Of a stretch of DNA of 64,000 bases, positions 49,852 to 58,894 are shown one piece after another. Origin of the DNA: an uncultured Alphaproteobacteria bacterium (GTDB lineage Bacteria; Pseudomonadota; Alphaproteobacteria; Caulobacterales; Aquidulcibacteraceae); the NCBI GenBank assembly GCA_902826245.1, contig CADEEA010000001.1:62001-126000 (forward strand), written 5' to 3'. The notes beneath the pieces are model-generated. The model was not told the origin of the DNA and ran no database searches. It saw nothing but the letters and a program-made list of their open reading frames with translations. The translations under genes were made by a program, and so were the position numbers. Position 1 is the first letter of the stretch; every line of letters starts with the position of its first letter.

Positions 49852-50670
49852 ATGGACCAAAATCTAGCTGCCGGCATCGCCACGCAATGGCTTGAGAACG
49901 CTGAAACCGACGTCACCCGCTACGCCATTTTCGCGATTGGCGTCTGGCTGGTGCTGTGGATAATTCTCGCCGGCCCCTTACGCGGGCGTAAGATCAGGAG
50001 TGAAACGCCGCCGGCGAAACAACTCGGGCTGGAATTCCTCATCTCGCTGCGCTCGATCGCCATTTTCTCAACCGTCGGCCTAGCCACCTTCATGTTCGAG
50101 CGCTTCGGCATGCTGCCGGGCCCAGCCCTTGCTGCGACCTGGGGCCCGGCCTGGTTCTGGGTCTGCCTGGCGCTGATCATCCTGGCTCACGACGCCTATT
50201 TCTATTGGGTGCACCGGCTCATGCACAGCCCGCGGCTCTTCCGCGTCTTCCACCGCCGCCACCACAAGAGCATGAACCCCTCCCCGTTCACCGCCTACAG
50301 CTTCGACTTGGGCGAAGCGGTGATCATGGCGAGCTTTGTGCCCATGTGGCTGTTCCTAGTGCCAACGCCTTGGGGCGTGACGGGCCTGTTCATGCTGCAC
50401 CAAATCGTGCGCAACACTCTGGGGCACTCTGGCTACGAACTGATGCCGGCGCGCGCTGATGGCCGGCCCATGTTCGACTTCCTCACCAGCACGACACACC
50501 ACGATCTCCACCACGCGCAAGCGGGCTGGAATTATGGCCTCTATTTCACCTGGTGGGACCGCCTCATGGGCACCGAGCATCCGGAATATCATGCTCGTTT
50601 TGCAGCCGCCGTCCGCAAGCCGCCGCGCGCACGAGTTCCGCTCACTGCCGTTCTGGAGCGCCAAGCATGA
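49852..50670 (+). CDS. Fatty-acid hydroxylase/sterol-desaturase superfamily membrane enzyme
   Basis: 272 residues from MDQNLAAGIATQWLENAETD. Membrane spans about 22-42, 66-86, 100-115 and 155-180 surround histidine clusters of the di-iron site: HDAYFYWVHRLMH, FHRRHHKSMNPSP and STTHHDLHHAQAGWN. This superfamily hydroxylates or desaturates fatty acids, sterols or carotenoids. It follows the tandem AraC genes by about 240 bp of repeat-containing DNA; peptide gene 3 comes 104 bp after. The substrate is unknown. Confidence 0.9.
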   Translation: MDQNLAAGIATQWLENAETDVTRYAIFAIGVWLVLWIILAGPLRGRKIRSETPPAKQLGLEFLISLRSIAIFSTVGLATFMFERFGMLPGPALAATWGPAWFWVCLALIILAHDAYFYWVHRLMHSPRLFRVFHRRHHKSMNPSPFTAYSFDLGEAVIMASFVPMWLFLVPTPWGVTGLFMLHQIVRNTLGHSGYELMPARADGRPMFDFLTSTTHHDLHHAQAGWNYGLYFTWWDRLMGTEHPEYHARFAAAVRKPPRARVPLTAVLERQA

Positions 50671-50707
50671 GCCGGCTTGCGTATCTCGAACAGGCGCTGA
50701 GCCTCGT

Positions 50708-50735
50708 GCATCCAAATCGCCAAACGCCTGCATCT
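50708..50735 (+). promoter_or_regulatory. Shared bipartite motif GCATCCAA-N14-GCATCT before peptide gene 3
   Basis: GCATCCAA at 50708-50715, 14 bases, GCATCT at 50730-50735; 39 bases before ATG 50775. The third exact instance in the window, 3.4 kb from the other two, and the surrounding sequence is otherwise dissimilar, so the motif is conserved by function. Confidence 0.7.
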
Positions 50736-50774
50736 CAGTTTCAGAGACACCCAAACCAGCCCGGAGTAGCCGTC

Positions 50775-50867
50775 ATGACCAAACTCGCCAGCCTCACCAT
50801 CGCCATGCTTCTGTTCGTCCCGGTCGCCGCGATCTTCCTGCACAACGCAGCCCTTATGGTCGCCTGA
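50775..50867 (+). CDS. Peptide gene 3: 30-residue micropeptide (LFxP...AALMVA family)
   Basis: 30 residues: MTKLASLTIAMLLFVPVAAI followed by FLHNAALMVA. It aligns without gaps to peptide 2 (12 identities: M, K, A, L, F, P, A, F, A, A, V, A). GGAG lies 8-11 bases before the ATG. The signal-peptidase site is poorer here (AAI before F), so the release of FLHNAALMVA is less certain than for peptides 1 and 2. It has the same upstream motif and a closely related terminator. Confidence 0.75.
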   Translation: MTKLASLTIAMLLFVPVAAIFLHNAALMVA

Positions 50868-50893
50868 CCCCTCCCTGAAGGCGACACAAGAAA

Positions 50894-50923
50894 GGCGCGG
50901 ACCTCCCCCGGTCCGCGCCTTTT
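50894..50923 (+). terminator. Rho-independent terminator of peptide gene 3
   Basis: GGCGCGGACC (50894-50903), loop of 6 (TCCCCC), GGTCCGCGCC (50910-50919), TTTT (50920-50923). It resembles the other two peptide-gene terminators in stem sequence (GCGCGGAC/GTCCGCGC). Confidence 0.88.
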
Positions 50924-50937
50924 AGTTTGAAATCTTG

Positions 50938-51040
50938 GCCTGGACCGCCGGCGCCCTCGCCGGCAACAGTGATTGCAAAAACGCGCCAACGCCAGCATGT
51001 GTAGCAACGAAGAGCCGGCGAGGGCGCCGGCGGTCCAGGC
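50938..51040. repeat. Palindromic repeat doublet, family A, element 2
   Basis: A 27-base arm (50938-50964, GCCTGGACCGCCGGCGCCCT...) and its perfect inverted copy (51014-51040) are 49 bases apart. It abuts the stop of the sigma-54 regulator at 51041. The middle segment resembles the reverse complement of that of element 1 only in part (TGTTTGCAG versus GTTTTTGCA). Confidence 0.85.
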
Positions 51041-52537
<1,497 letters not shown>

Positions 52538-53004
52538 GTCCCACCAAATCTGTTGAGCGCGTTTCTCTTGCGGAAACGCTGTTCGTGAGCGGGACCATAA
52601 CCAAGACAGGTTCAGGTCGCGTTAAAATGGCACAGTTTTTCGAGGTTTCGGTAAGCGTTTGCAGGGACTATGTGAACACTGTGTTTACTACGCTCTCACC
52701 ACTTCCCCGGACGACGCGCAGTGCCGAACCCGCCCCACCTTAAACGCCAACACGTATTGGTTTTGCCAAAAATGAATCACCACCCATCCCCGGATGAATG
52801 CGCAGCATTCAGTCCGGGGCCCAGGATCATGTACCGATCGCGATTTTGGGTCCCGGACTTGCGCTCACGCGCAATCCGGGAATGGGTGCAGACATGGCTC
52901 CGTTTGGCCGGACTCTTCCGGACCGCGCACATTGCCCCGCACGCATTAACCGGGTTCAGCCTCAAGCTGAGCGCAGCGTCCCCTTCGCGGGAATGGGTGT
53001 TGGC
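52538..53004. other. 467-bp intergenic region with a family B repeat
   Basis: No gene is seen between the sigma-54 regulator and the ABC1 kinase. It holds the family B repeat (52781-52888). The ORF that extends upstream of the kinase start runs through this repeat and is therefore not a credible coding region. Nothing else is recognised. Confidence 0.7.
52781..52888. repeat. Palindromic repeat, family B, copy 1
   Basis: CACCCATCCCCGGATGAATG..., with GGGGCCCA in the middle and TCCCGGACTTGCGCTCACGC, ending ATCCGGGAATGGGTG. The left and right ends are imperfect inverted repeats. The same element is at 58764-58870. Confidence 0.8.
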
Positions 53005-54336
53005 ATGACCGACGCCCCCGACCCCGAGCGCAACCGCATCAGCGCCCGCATTGGCCGGGTGGCGACGGTCGGCGCCAATCTTTCTGGCGCGGTCGGCGCT
53101 CGCCTGGGAGGGGCCGATGAACAGGGTTTGGCGCGGGCGTTGAGTCACGCGCTCGGCCGCTCGAAAGGGCCGCTGATGAAAGTGGCTCAGTTGCTGGCCA
53201 CCATCCCCGACCTTTTGCCCGAGGCTTACGCCAACGAGTTTCGCAAGCTGCAAGCTCACGCGCCCCCTATGGGTTGGCCTTTTGTACAAAGGCGCATGCG
53301 CGCCGAGCTTGGTGAGGATTGGGAAACCAAGTTCGCCGTCTTCGAGCGCGACGCCGCGGCAGCCGCCTCGCTCGGCCAGGTGCACCGCGCCACTTCCCAT
53401 GACGGCCGCGCGCTTGCGTGCAAGCTGCAATATCCCGACATGGCCAGCGCCGTGGAGGCCGATCTCGGCCAGCTCAAGACGCTGCTTGGCCTGTTCAAGG
53501 CGATGGACGGCTCGATCGATTCCTCGGAAGCCATTCTCGAAGTCGGCGAGCGCTTGCGCGAAGAATTGGATTATGCGCGCGAGCTAAAGCACATGCGGCT
53601 GTTTGCGCTCATGCTGGCTGGCGAGGAACGCATCCAGATTCCGGCCCCGATCGAGACGCTTTCCAGCAGGCGGTTGCTCACCATGACCTGGCTCGAGGGT
53701 CGTGGGCTGATGCATTGGCTGGACGAGAGCCAGGAGGTTCGCAACCGCGTCGCAGAATTGCTGTTCCAGGCCTGGTGGCGGCCGATGACGCGTTACGGGG
53801 TCATCCACGGCGACCCTCATCTCGGCAATTACGCGCTGACGCCGGGCGCCGAGCGGCTCAACCTGCTCGATTTCGGCTGCGTGCGTGTGTTTCCCCCGCG
53901 TTTTCTGGAGGGCGTCGTCGGGCTCTATCGGGGCTTGAAGGCCGAGGACGAGGAGCAAATCGCCCACGCTTACGAGATCTGGGGGTTCAAAAATCTAAAC
54001 TTCGAACTGATCGAGGCGCTGACGCTGTGGGCGCGCTTTATCTACGGACCCTTGCTCGAAGAGCGCGTACGCACAATCGCCGACAACGTCCCTCCCGCCG
54101 AGTACGGTCGCCGCGAAGCCATGGAAGTGCGTAAGCGCCTGAAGAGCCTGGGACCGGTGCTGATCCCGCGCGAATTCGTATTCATGGACCGCGCCGCGAT
54201 CGGCCTTGGTGCGGCGTTCCTGCATCTGCGCGCGGAACTAAATTTCGGCGCGATGTTTGCGGAGAGCGTCGAGGGATTTGCGACGGAAACGCTGGCGGCG
54301 CGGCAAGCTGAAGCGGTTGCGGAAGTAGGCCTCTAG
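53005..54336 (+). CDS. ABC1/AarF-UbiB-family atypical kinase
   Basis: 443 residues from MTDAPDPERNRISARIGRVA; an ATG at 52993 is an alternative. Protein-kinase-like ABC1 family: SKGPLMKVAQLLATIPDLLP in place of the KxGQ motif, AAAAASLGQVHRATSHDGRA, GVIHGDPHLGNYALTPG with catalytic Asp and RLNLLDFGCVRVFPPR. UbiB/Coq8 relatives act as ATPases in ubiquinone synthesis; others are of unknown function. Here the KxGQ glutamine is preserved but the Gly is replaced by Ala (KVAQ). No ubi genes are adjacent. Precedes the Kef antiporter. Confidence 0.88.
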   Translation: MTDAPDPERNRISARIGRVATVGANLSGAVGARLGGADEQGLARALSHALGRSKGPLMKVAQLLATIPDLLPEAYANEFRKLQAHAPPMGWPFVQRRMRAELGEDWETKFAVFERDAAAAASLGQVHRATSHDGRALACKLQYPDMASAVEADLGQLKTLLGLFKAMDGSIDSSEAILEVGERLREELDYARELKHMRLFALMLAGEERIQIPAPIETLSSRRLLTMTWLEGRGLMHWLDESQEVRNRVAELLFQAWWRPMTRYGVIHGDPHLGNYALTPGAERLNLLDFGCVRVFPPRFLEGVVGLYRGLKAEDEEQIAHAYEIWGFKNLNFELIEALTLWARFIYGPLLEERVRTIADNVPPAEYGRREAMEVRKRLKSLGPVLIPREFVFMDRAAIGLGAAFLHLRAELNFGAMFAESVEGFATETLAARQAEAVAEVGL

Positions 54337-54383
54337 CGGCGTCATTGTTGCGAAGCGTCTCCGAGGCAGTCCATAACCGACAC

Positions 54384-55556
54384 ATGGAACACAACATGCT
54401 GATCACAACGCTGGTCGCCGCGATTGTACTGGCGTTCGTCTTCGGTTTCGTAGCGCAGCGCCTCAAACTCTCTCCGCTGGTGGGCTATTTGCTCGCTGGC
54501 GTAGCGGTCGGACCTTACACGCCAGGCTTCGAGGCCAACATCGAATTGGCTTTGCAGCTCTCCGAGATCGGCATCATTCTCTTGATGTTCGGCGTGGGCC
54601 TGAAGATTTCGATGGAAGACATTTGGGCGGTGCGCTGGGTTTCGATCCCGGGCTCACTGACCCAGACCCTGCTCGTGGCCCTACTCGGCGCGGTTGTCGG
54701 GATGGCGCTTGACATACCCGTCGCAGAAGCATCGCTTCTCGGATTATCGCTGTCAGTGGCTTCAACAATTGTTTTCTTCCGCATGCTGGAAGAGCGCCGG
54801 CTGATGAAGACCGAAGTAGGCCGCATCGGCGTCTCTTGGTTACTCGTGGAAGACCTCTTGATCGTCGTCGCGATTGTAGTCTTGCCGGCGCTGGTGGCGG
54901 CGCTGAGCGGGGAAGCATCGCCCATTAGCGTCGCAACCGCCATAGGCTTGACGCTCGCCAAGATCGTACTTTTCGTTGTCTTGATGTTGGTGGTTGGAGC
55001 GCGTCTGTTTCCGTGGTTGATTGTACAAGTAGCGCACACGAAGTCGCGCGAACTGCTTTCGCTCGGCACTATGGCGCTGGCGCTCGGCGTGGCCTGGGCC
55101 GCCTACGCCTTTTTCGACGCCAGCTTTGCACTCGGGGCTTTCCTCGCCGGCCTGGCGCTCAACGGGTCGCGCTTCAGCCACAAGGTAGCCGAGGATTCTC
55201 TGCCATTGCGGGACACCTTTGCGGTGCTATTCTTCGTCGCCGTGGGCATGCTGTTCGATCCTGGCGTTGTCCTGCGCGAGCCGCTGGCGCTTGCCGCCAT
55301 CGTCGCGGTTATCGTCGTCGGCAAAGCGGCGACGGCCTACCTCCCCTTGCGTCTGATGGGGCAAAGCGAAGGCGTAAGCTGGCTGATCGCGCTCGGCACC
55401 GCACAAATTGGCGAGTTCTCATTCGTGCTGGCCGGCATGGGGCGTACCCTCGGGATCATGAGCCAGGAAACTTACAATCTCACGCTCGCCGCCGCGCTGA
55501 TTTCGATCGCGCTCAATCCGCTGCTTTTGGGCCTCGCGCCGCCTACCAGATCGTGA
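54384..55556 (+). CDS. Kef-type (CPA2) cation:proton antiporter lacking RCK domains
   Basis: 390 residues from MEHNMLITTLVAAIVLAFVF. Ten or more hydrophobic segments; FGVGLKISMEDIWAVRWVSI and GVSWLLVEDLLIVVAIVVLP, ALGAFLAGLALNGSRFSHKV and VLFFVAVGMLFDPGVVLREP are typical of the CPA2 membrane domain. YbaL/KefC relatives continue with TrkA-N/RCK domains (about 560-600 residues total), which are absent here: the gene ends where the RCK domain would begin. It moves K+ or Na+ against protons. Its end overlaps the convergent M13 peptidase gene by 14 bp. Confidence 0.88.
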   Translation: MEHNMLITTLVAAIVLAFVFGFVAQRLKLSPLVGYLLAGVAVGPYTPGFEANIELALQLSEIGIILLMFGVGLKISMEDIWAVRWVSIPGSLTQTLLVALLGAVVGMALDIPVAEASLLGLSLSVASTIVFFRMLEERRLMKTEVGRIGVSWLLVEDLLIVVAIVVLPALVAALSGEASPISVATAIGLTLAKIVLFVVLMLVVGARLFPWLIVQVAHTKSRELLSLGTMALALGVAWAAYAFFDASFALGAFLAGLALNGSRFSHKVAEDSLPLRDTFAVLFFVAVGMLFDPGVVLREPLALAAIVAVIVVGKAATAYLPLRLMGQSEGVSWLIALGTAQIGEFSFVLAGMGRTLGIMSQETYNLTLAAALISIALNPLLLGLAPPTRS

Positions 55557-57594
55557 CCCGTCCCTCGGGCGGCAGATAAAGTGCATCGCCGGGTTGTACA
55601 TTAAACGCCGCGTACCAAGCGTCCATATTCCGCACCACGCCGTTGATGCGATAGACCGCTGGCGAGTGCGGATCGCTGAGCACCTGATTGCGTAGCGCTT
55701 GGTCACGGGTGAGTTGGCGTCGCGCCTGGGCGCGCGCCATGAAGAAACGCTGGTCGCCAGTTGTTCCTTCCAGCACCGGCGCATCACGTCCGCCGAGCGA
55801 CAGCCGGTAAGCATGCAGCGCTACCTGCAGTCCGCCATTGTCTCCGATGTTTTCACCCAGCGTGAGGCGGCCATTGACGTGCAATCCGGGCAACGGCTCA
55901 AACGCGTCATATTGCGCCGCCAGGCGATCGGTGACGCCGCGAAAGCGCGCGAAATCCTCCGCGGTCCACCAATCGCGCAGCACGCCACGCGCGTCCGACT
56001 TTGCGCCCTGATCGTCGAAGCCGTGCCCCATCTCGTGACCGATCACCCCGCCAATGCCGCCATAATTCACCGCCGGATCGGCGTTGGGATCGAACAGCGG
56101 CGGCTGCAGATAGCCTGCGGGAAACACGATCTCGTTGAAAGGCGGGTTGTAATAGGCGTTCACAGCATGCGGCGTCATGAACCATTCGTCGCGATCACTG
56201 GGGCGCCCCAAGCGCGCAACATCTTGCGCCCAATCCCATACCCGCACCCGCGTGGCGTTCCCAAACGCGTCGCCAGCGCGGATCTCCAAGCTGGAATAGT
56301 CATGCCAGCGGTCTGGATATCCGATCTTCGGTTTGAACGCCGCCAGCTTCTCCTGCGCCGCCGCTTTGGTTTCGGCACTCAGCCACGCCGCCTGATCGAT
56401 GCGTTCGCCGTAGGCGCGGCGAATATTCTCGACCAATTCCAGCACCTGCGCCTTCGCCTGCGCAGAGAAATGCCGGCGCACATAGAGTTCGCCAACTGCT
56501 TCGCCAAGCGCATTGTTGACCGCTTGAATGGCGCGCTTCCAACGCTCGCGCTGTTGCGGCTGCCCGCTCAGTACGCTGCCAAAGAAACTGAAATTCACAT
56601 CTTCAACCGCTTGCGGCAACAGCGGCGCGCGGGCGCGCACATAGTGCCATGTCAGATAACTTCGCCAAGTCGCCACCGACGTCGCCATGCACAATTCAGC
56701 CAGCGGCGCCATGGCGCTGAGCTCGGCCACCACAACTTCAGGCACTGCGCCAAAGCCCGCCGCATCCAGACGCGCATCCCACGGGAAACGCGGCGCAAGC
56801 CCACGCAATTGCTCGCGAGACATGAGATTGTATGTGCGGTCGCGTTCGCGGCGATCCGCGATGGGCCAATGCCGCTCGGCGATCGCGGTTTCGAACGCAA
56901 GCACCGCGCTTGACTTGGCCTCAACGTCGCTTTGTCCGAAGAGTGCGAGCATCTGGGCGATTGCGCTTGCATATTGGCGGCGGAGTTCTGGAAACTGGCC
57001 GTCACTGCGACGGTAATATTCGCGCTCAGGCAAGCCCAGCCCGCCGTGAGTGACGTTGACGACATAACGATCCGGGTTGCCCTCATCTAAGCTGACGAAC
57101 ATGTCGATCGGAGATGACACGCCGATGTCCGGCCGCGCCAGAAAACGCAATACCTGTTCGTGGGTTTGCAACGCGGCGACTTCAGCCAAGACCGACTCGA
57201 TTGGCGCAAAGCCTCGCGCCTCGATAGCTTCATGGTTCAGGAAAGCGTTATAGAAGTCGGCGATCTTTTGCTGGTTCGAGCCGGGGGCGCCGCCCGCGAG
57301 TGCGGCCTCCTCAATGAGGACGCGCACATCCCGCTCGGCCTTCTCAGCCAATATGGCGTTAGTTCCCCACGAGGTGCGGTCTTCGGGGATCGTGTTGTTG
57401 GCGAGCCAAGTTCCGTTCACGTGAGCGAAGAAATCGTCGCCCGGCTTAATGTTGAGATCGCGCGCGGTGAGATCGATCCCGAAGGCCCCGATCGCAGCCG
57501 GCGCTGAAGCGACCGTCTTGGTCTCAGTCTCGGGCGTCGCGCACCCGGCCAAAAGCGCAAGCGGCGAAGCAGAGATAGCGCGGCGGGTGATCAT
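55543..57594 (-). CDS. M13-family (neprilysin-like) zinc metallopeptidase, predicted lipoprotein
   Basis: 683 residues from MITRRAISASPLALLAGCAT; the LAGC lipobox at residues 15-18 makes it a likely lipoprotein. M13 N-terminal domain starts FGIDLTARDLNIKPGDDFFA; zinc motif HEMGH (520-524) in GVIGHEMGHGFDDQG, third ligand in ENIGD (581-585), and the conserved NVQPGDALYL near the end. M13 enzymes cleave small peptides. It could turn over peptides in the periplasm. Adjacent to the aromatic-degradation operon, but no link is seen. Confidence 0.93.
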   Translation of the reverse strand: MITRRAISASPLALLAGCATPETETKTVASAPAAIGAFGIDLTARDLNIKPGDDFFAHVNGTWLANNTIPEDRTSWGTNAILAEKAERDVRVLIEEAALAGGAPGSNQQKIADFYNAFLNHEAIEARGFAPIESVLAEVAALQTHEQVLRFLARPDIGVSSPIDMFVSLDEGNPDRYVVNVTHGGLGLPEREYYRRSDGQFPELRRQYASAIAQMLALFGQSDVEAKSSAVLAFETAIAERHWPIADRRERDRTYNLMSREQLRGLAPRFPWDARLDAAGFGAVPEVVVAELSAMAPLAELCMATSVATWRSYLTWHYVRARAPLLPQAVEDVNFSFFGSVLSGQPQQRERWKRAIQAVNNALGEAVGELYVRRHFSAQAKAQVLELVENIRRAYGERIDQAAWLSAETKAAAQEKLAAFKPKIGYPDRWHDYSSLEIRAGDAFGNATRVRVWDWAQDVARLGRPSDRDEWFMTPHAVNAYYNPPFNEIVFPAGYLQPPLFDPNADPAVNYGGIGGVIGHEMGHGFDDQGAKSDARGVLRDWWTAEDFARFRGVTDRLAAQYDAFEPLPGLHVNGRLTLGENIGDNGGLQVALHAYRLSLGGRDAPVLEGTTGDQRFFMARAQARRQLTRDQALRNQVLSDPHSPAVYRINGVVRNMDAWYAAFNVQPGDALYLPPEGRVTIW

Positions 57595-57715
57595 GCCTAG
57601 TCTCCGAGAAATGCAGGCCCAGTGACAATTTTTTGGCCGCAAACGGCAAGCCCAAAGAGACGAACCGGCATGCTGGGGCCGATGAGCTTACCCAACGTCC
57701 GCGCGCGGCTCTTAC

Positions 57716-58723
57716 TCAGGCGCCCACCACTTCCTGGTCAATTCGCCCAAAGATCGAGTGCTTCCGTGCGTCCAGCATCTCAATCTCGACGCGGTCGCCC
57801 GGTTTGAGGAATGGCGTGACCGGCTTGCCGGCCTGGATGGTCTCGATCATGCGCTGTTCGGCGATGCAAGAATAACCGAGACCGCCTTCGCTCACCGGCT
57901 TGCCGGGGCCGCCGTCGGGCCCGCGGTTGGACACGGTGCCAGAGCCAATGATGGTACCCGCGCAAAGATCTCGCGTTCTAGCCGCGTGGGCGATCAGCTG
58001 GCCGAAATCGAAGGTCATATCGACGCCCGCATCGGCTCTGCCGAATGGCGCGCCGTTGACCGCCACCAGCATTGGCAGATGAAGTTTGCCATCGCGCCAA
58101 GCCTCGCCCAGCGCATCGGGCGTTAAAGCGCACGGCGAAAACGCCGACGCAGGTTTCGACTGGAAGAAACCGAAGCCCTTTTCCAATTCACCCGGAATGA
58201 GATTGCGCAGACTGACATCGTTGACCAGCATGACGAGGCGAATACGTTTGCGCGCATCACCTGCGCTGATCCCCTGCTCCACGTCGTCGACGATCACTGC
58301 GACCTCCGCCTCGAAATCGCAGCCCCAAGCTTCATCGCGCAACGGGATCGCATCGCGCGGACCAAGGAACGCATCGCTGCCGCCTTGGTACATGAGCGGT
58401 TCGGTCCAGAAGCTCTCGGGCATCTTCGCGCCGCGCGCTTGGCGCACCAGCGCGACATGGTTCACGTAGGCTGAGCCATCCGCCCATTGATACGCACGCG
58501 GCAAGGGTGAAGCCGCCTCGCGCTCATGAAAACGCTCGCGCAGCACCGAGCCGGCGTTGACGCCTTCGCTCAGCGCCCGCAAGCGCGGCTCGGCACGCGG
58601 CCAGTCGTCTAGCGCCGCCTGCAGCGTCGGGACCTCCGGACCGGCTTCCGTGCACCAAGCGAGGTCGTCAGAAACGACGACCAATCTTCCATCGCGGCCA
58701 TGGCGAAGGGATGCGAGTTTCAT
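57716..58723 (-). CDS. fahA: Fumarylacetoacetate hydrolase
   Basis: 335 residues. Last step of tyrosine/homogentisate breakdown: fumarylacetoacetate to fumarate and acetoacetate. Motifs: WADGSAYVNHVALVRQARGA, LMYQGGSDAFLGPRDAIPLR, EAEVAVIVDDVEQG with metal-binding acidic residues, VMLVNDVSLRNLI, and GTIIGSGTVSNRGPDGGPGK. Length and domain order match the bacterial FahA type. Last gene of the operon; a family B repeat separates it from maiA. Confidence 0.94.
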   Translation of the reverse strand: MKLASLRHGRDGRLVVVSDDLAWCTEAGPEVPTLQAALDDWPRAEPRLRALSEGVNAGSVLRERFHEREAASPLPRAYQWADGSAYVNHVALVRQARGAKMPESFWTEPLMYQGGSDAFLGPRDAIPLRDEAWGCDFEAEVAVIVDDVEQGISAGDARKRIRLVMLVNDVSLRNLIPGELEKGFGFFQSKPASAFSPCALTPDALGEAWRDGKLHLPMLVAVNGAPFGRADAGVDMTFDFGQLIAHAARTRDLCAGTIIGSGTVSNRGPDGGPGKPVSEGGLGYSCIAEQRMIETIQAGKPVTPFLKPGDRVEIEMLDARKHSIFGRIDQEVVGA

Positions 58724-58763
58724 TCTTGTTATCCCGTCTGCTTTTTCATTTGTACGCTGGATG

Positions 58764-58870
58764 CACCCATCCCCGGATGCAAGCGCAGCGAAGCATTCCG
58801 GGGCCCATAAACGCGAACGTTTGAGTCTATGGGCCCCGGACTTGCGCTTCGCGCAATCCGGGGATGGGTG
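58764..58870. repeat. Palindromic repeat, family B, copy 2
   Basis: CACCCATCCCCGGATGCAAG..., GGGGCCCATAAACGC in the middle, and a right arm ending ATCCGGGGATGGGTG. Nearly perfect inverted arms. It lies between maiA and fahA, inside an operon, where it could attenuate or protect the mRNA. Confidence 0.8.
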
Positions 58871-58894
58871 GAGATGCGTCGCCTCATCGCTTTG

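Noticed and set aside
52628..52643. TGGCAC-N5-TTCG resembling a sigma-54 promoter
   Set aside because: The -12 element has CG where the essential GC should be, so it is not a credible RpoN site.
52798..53004. Upstream extension of the ABC1 kinase reading frame
   Set aside because: The in-frame extension is made of the family B intergenic repeat, so the Met at 53005 was preferred.
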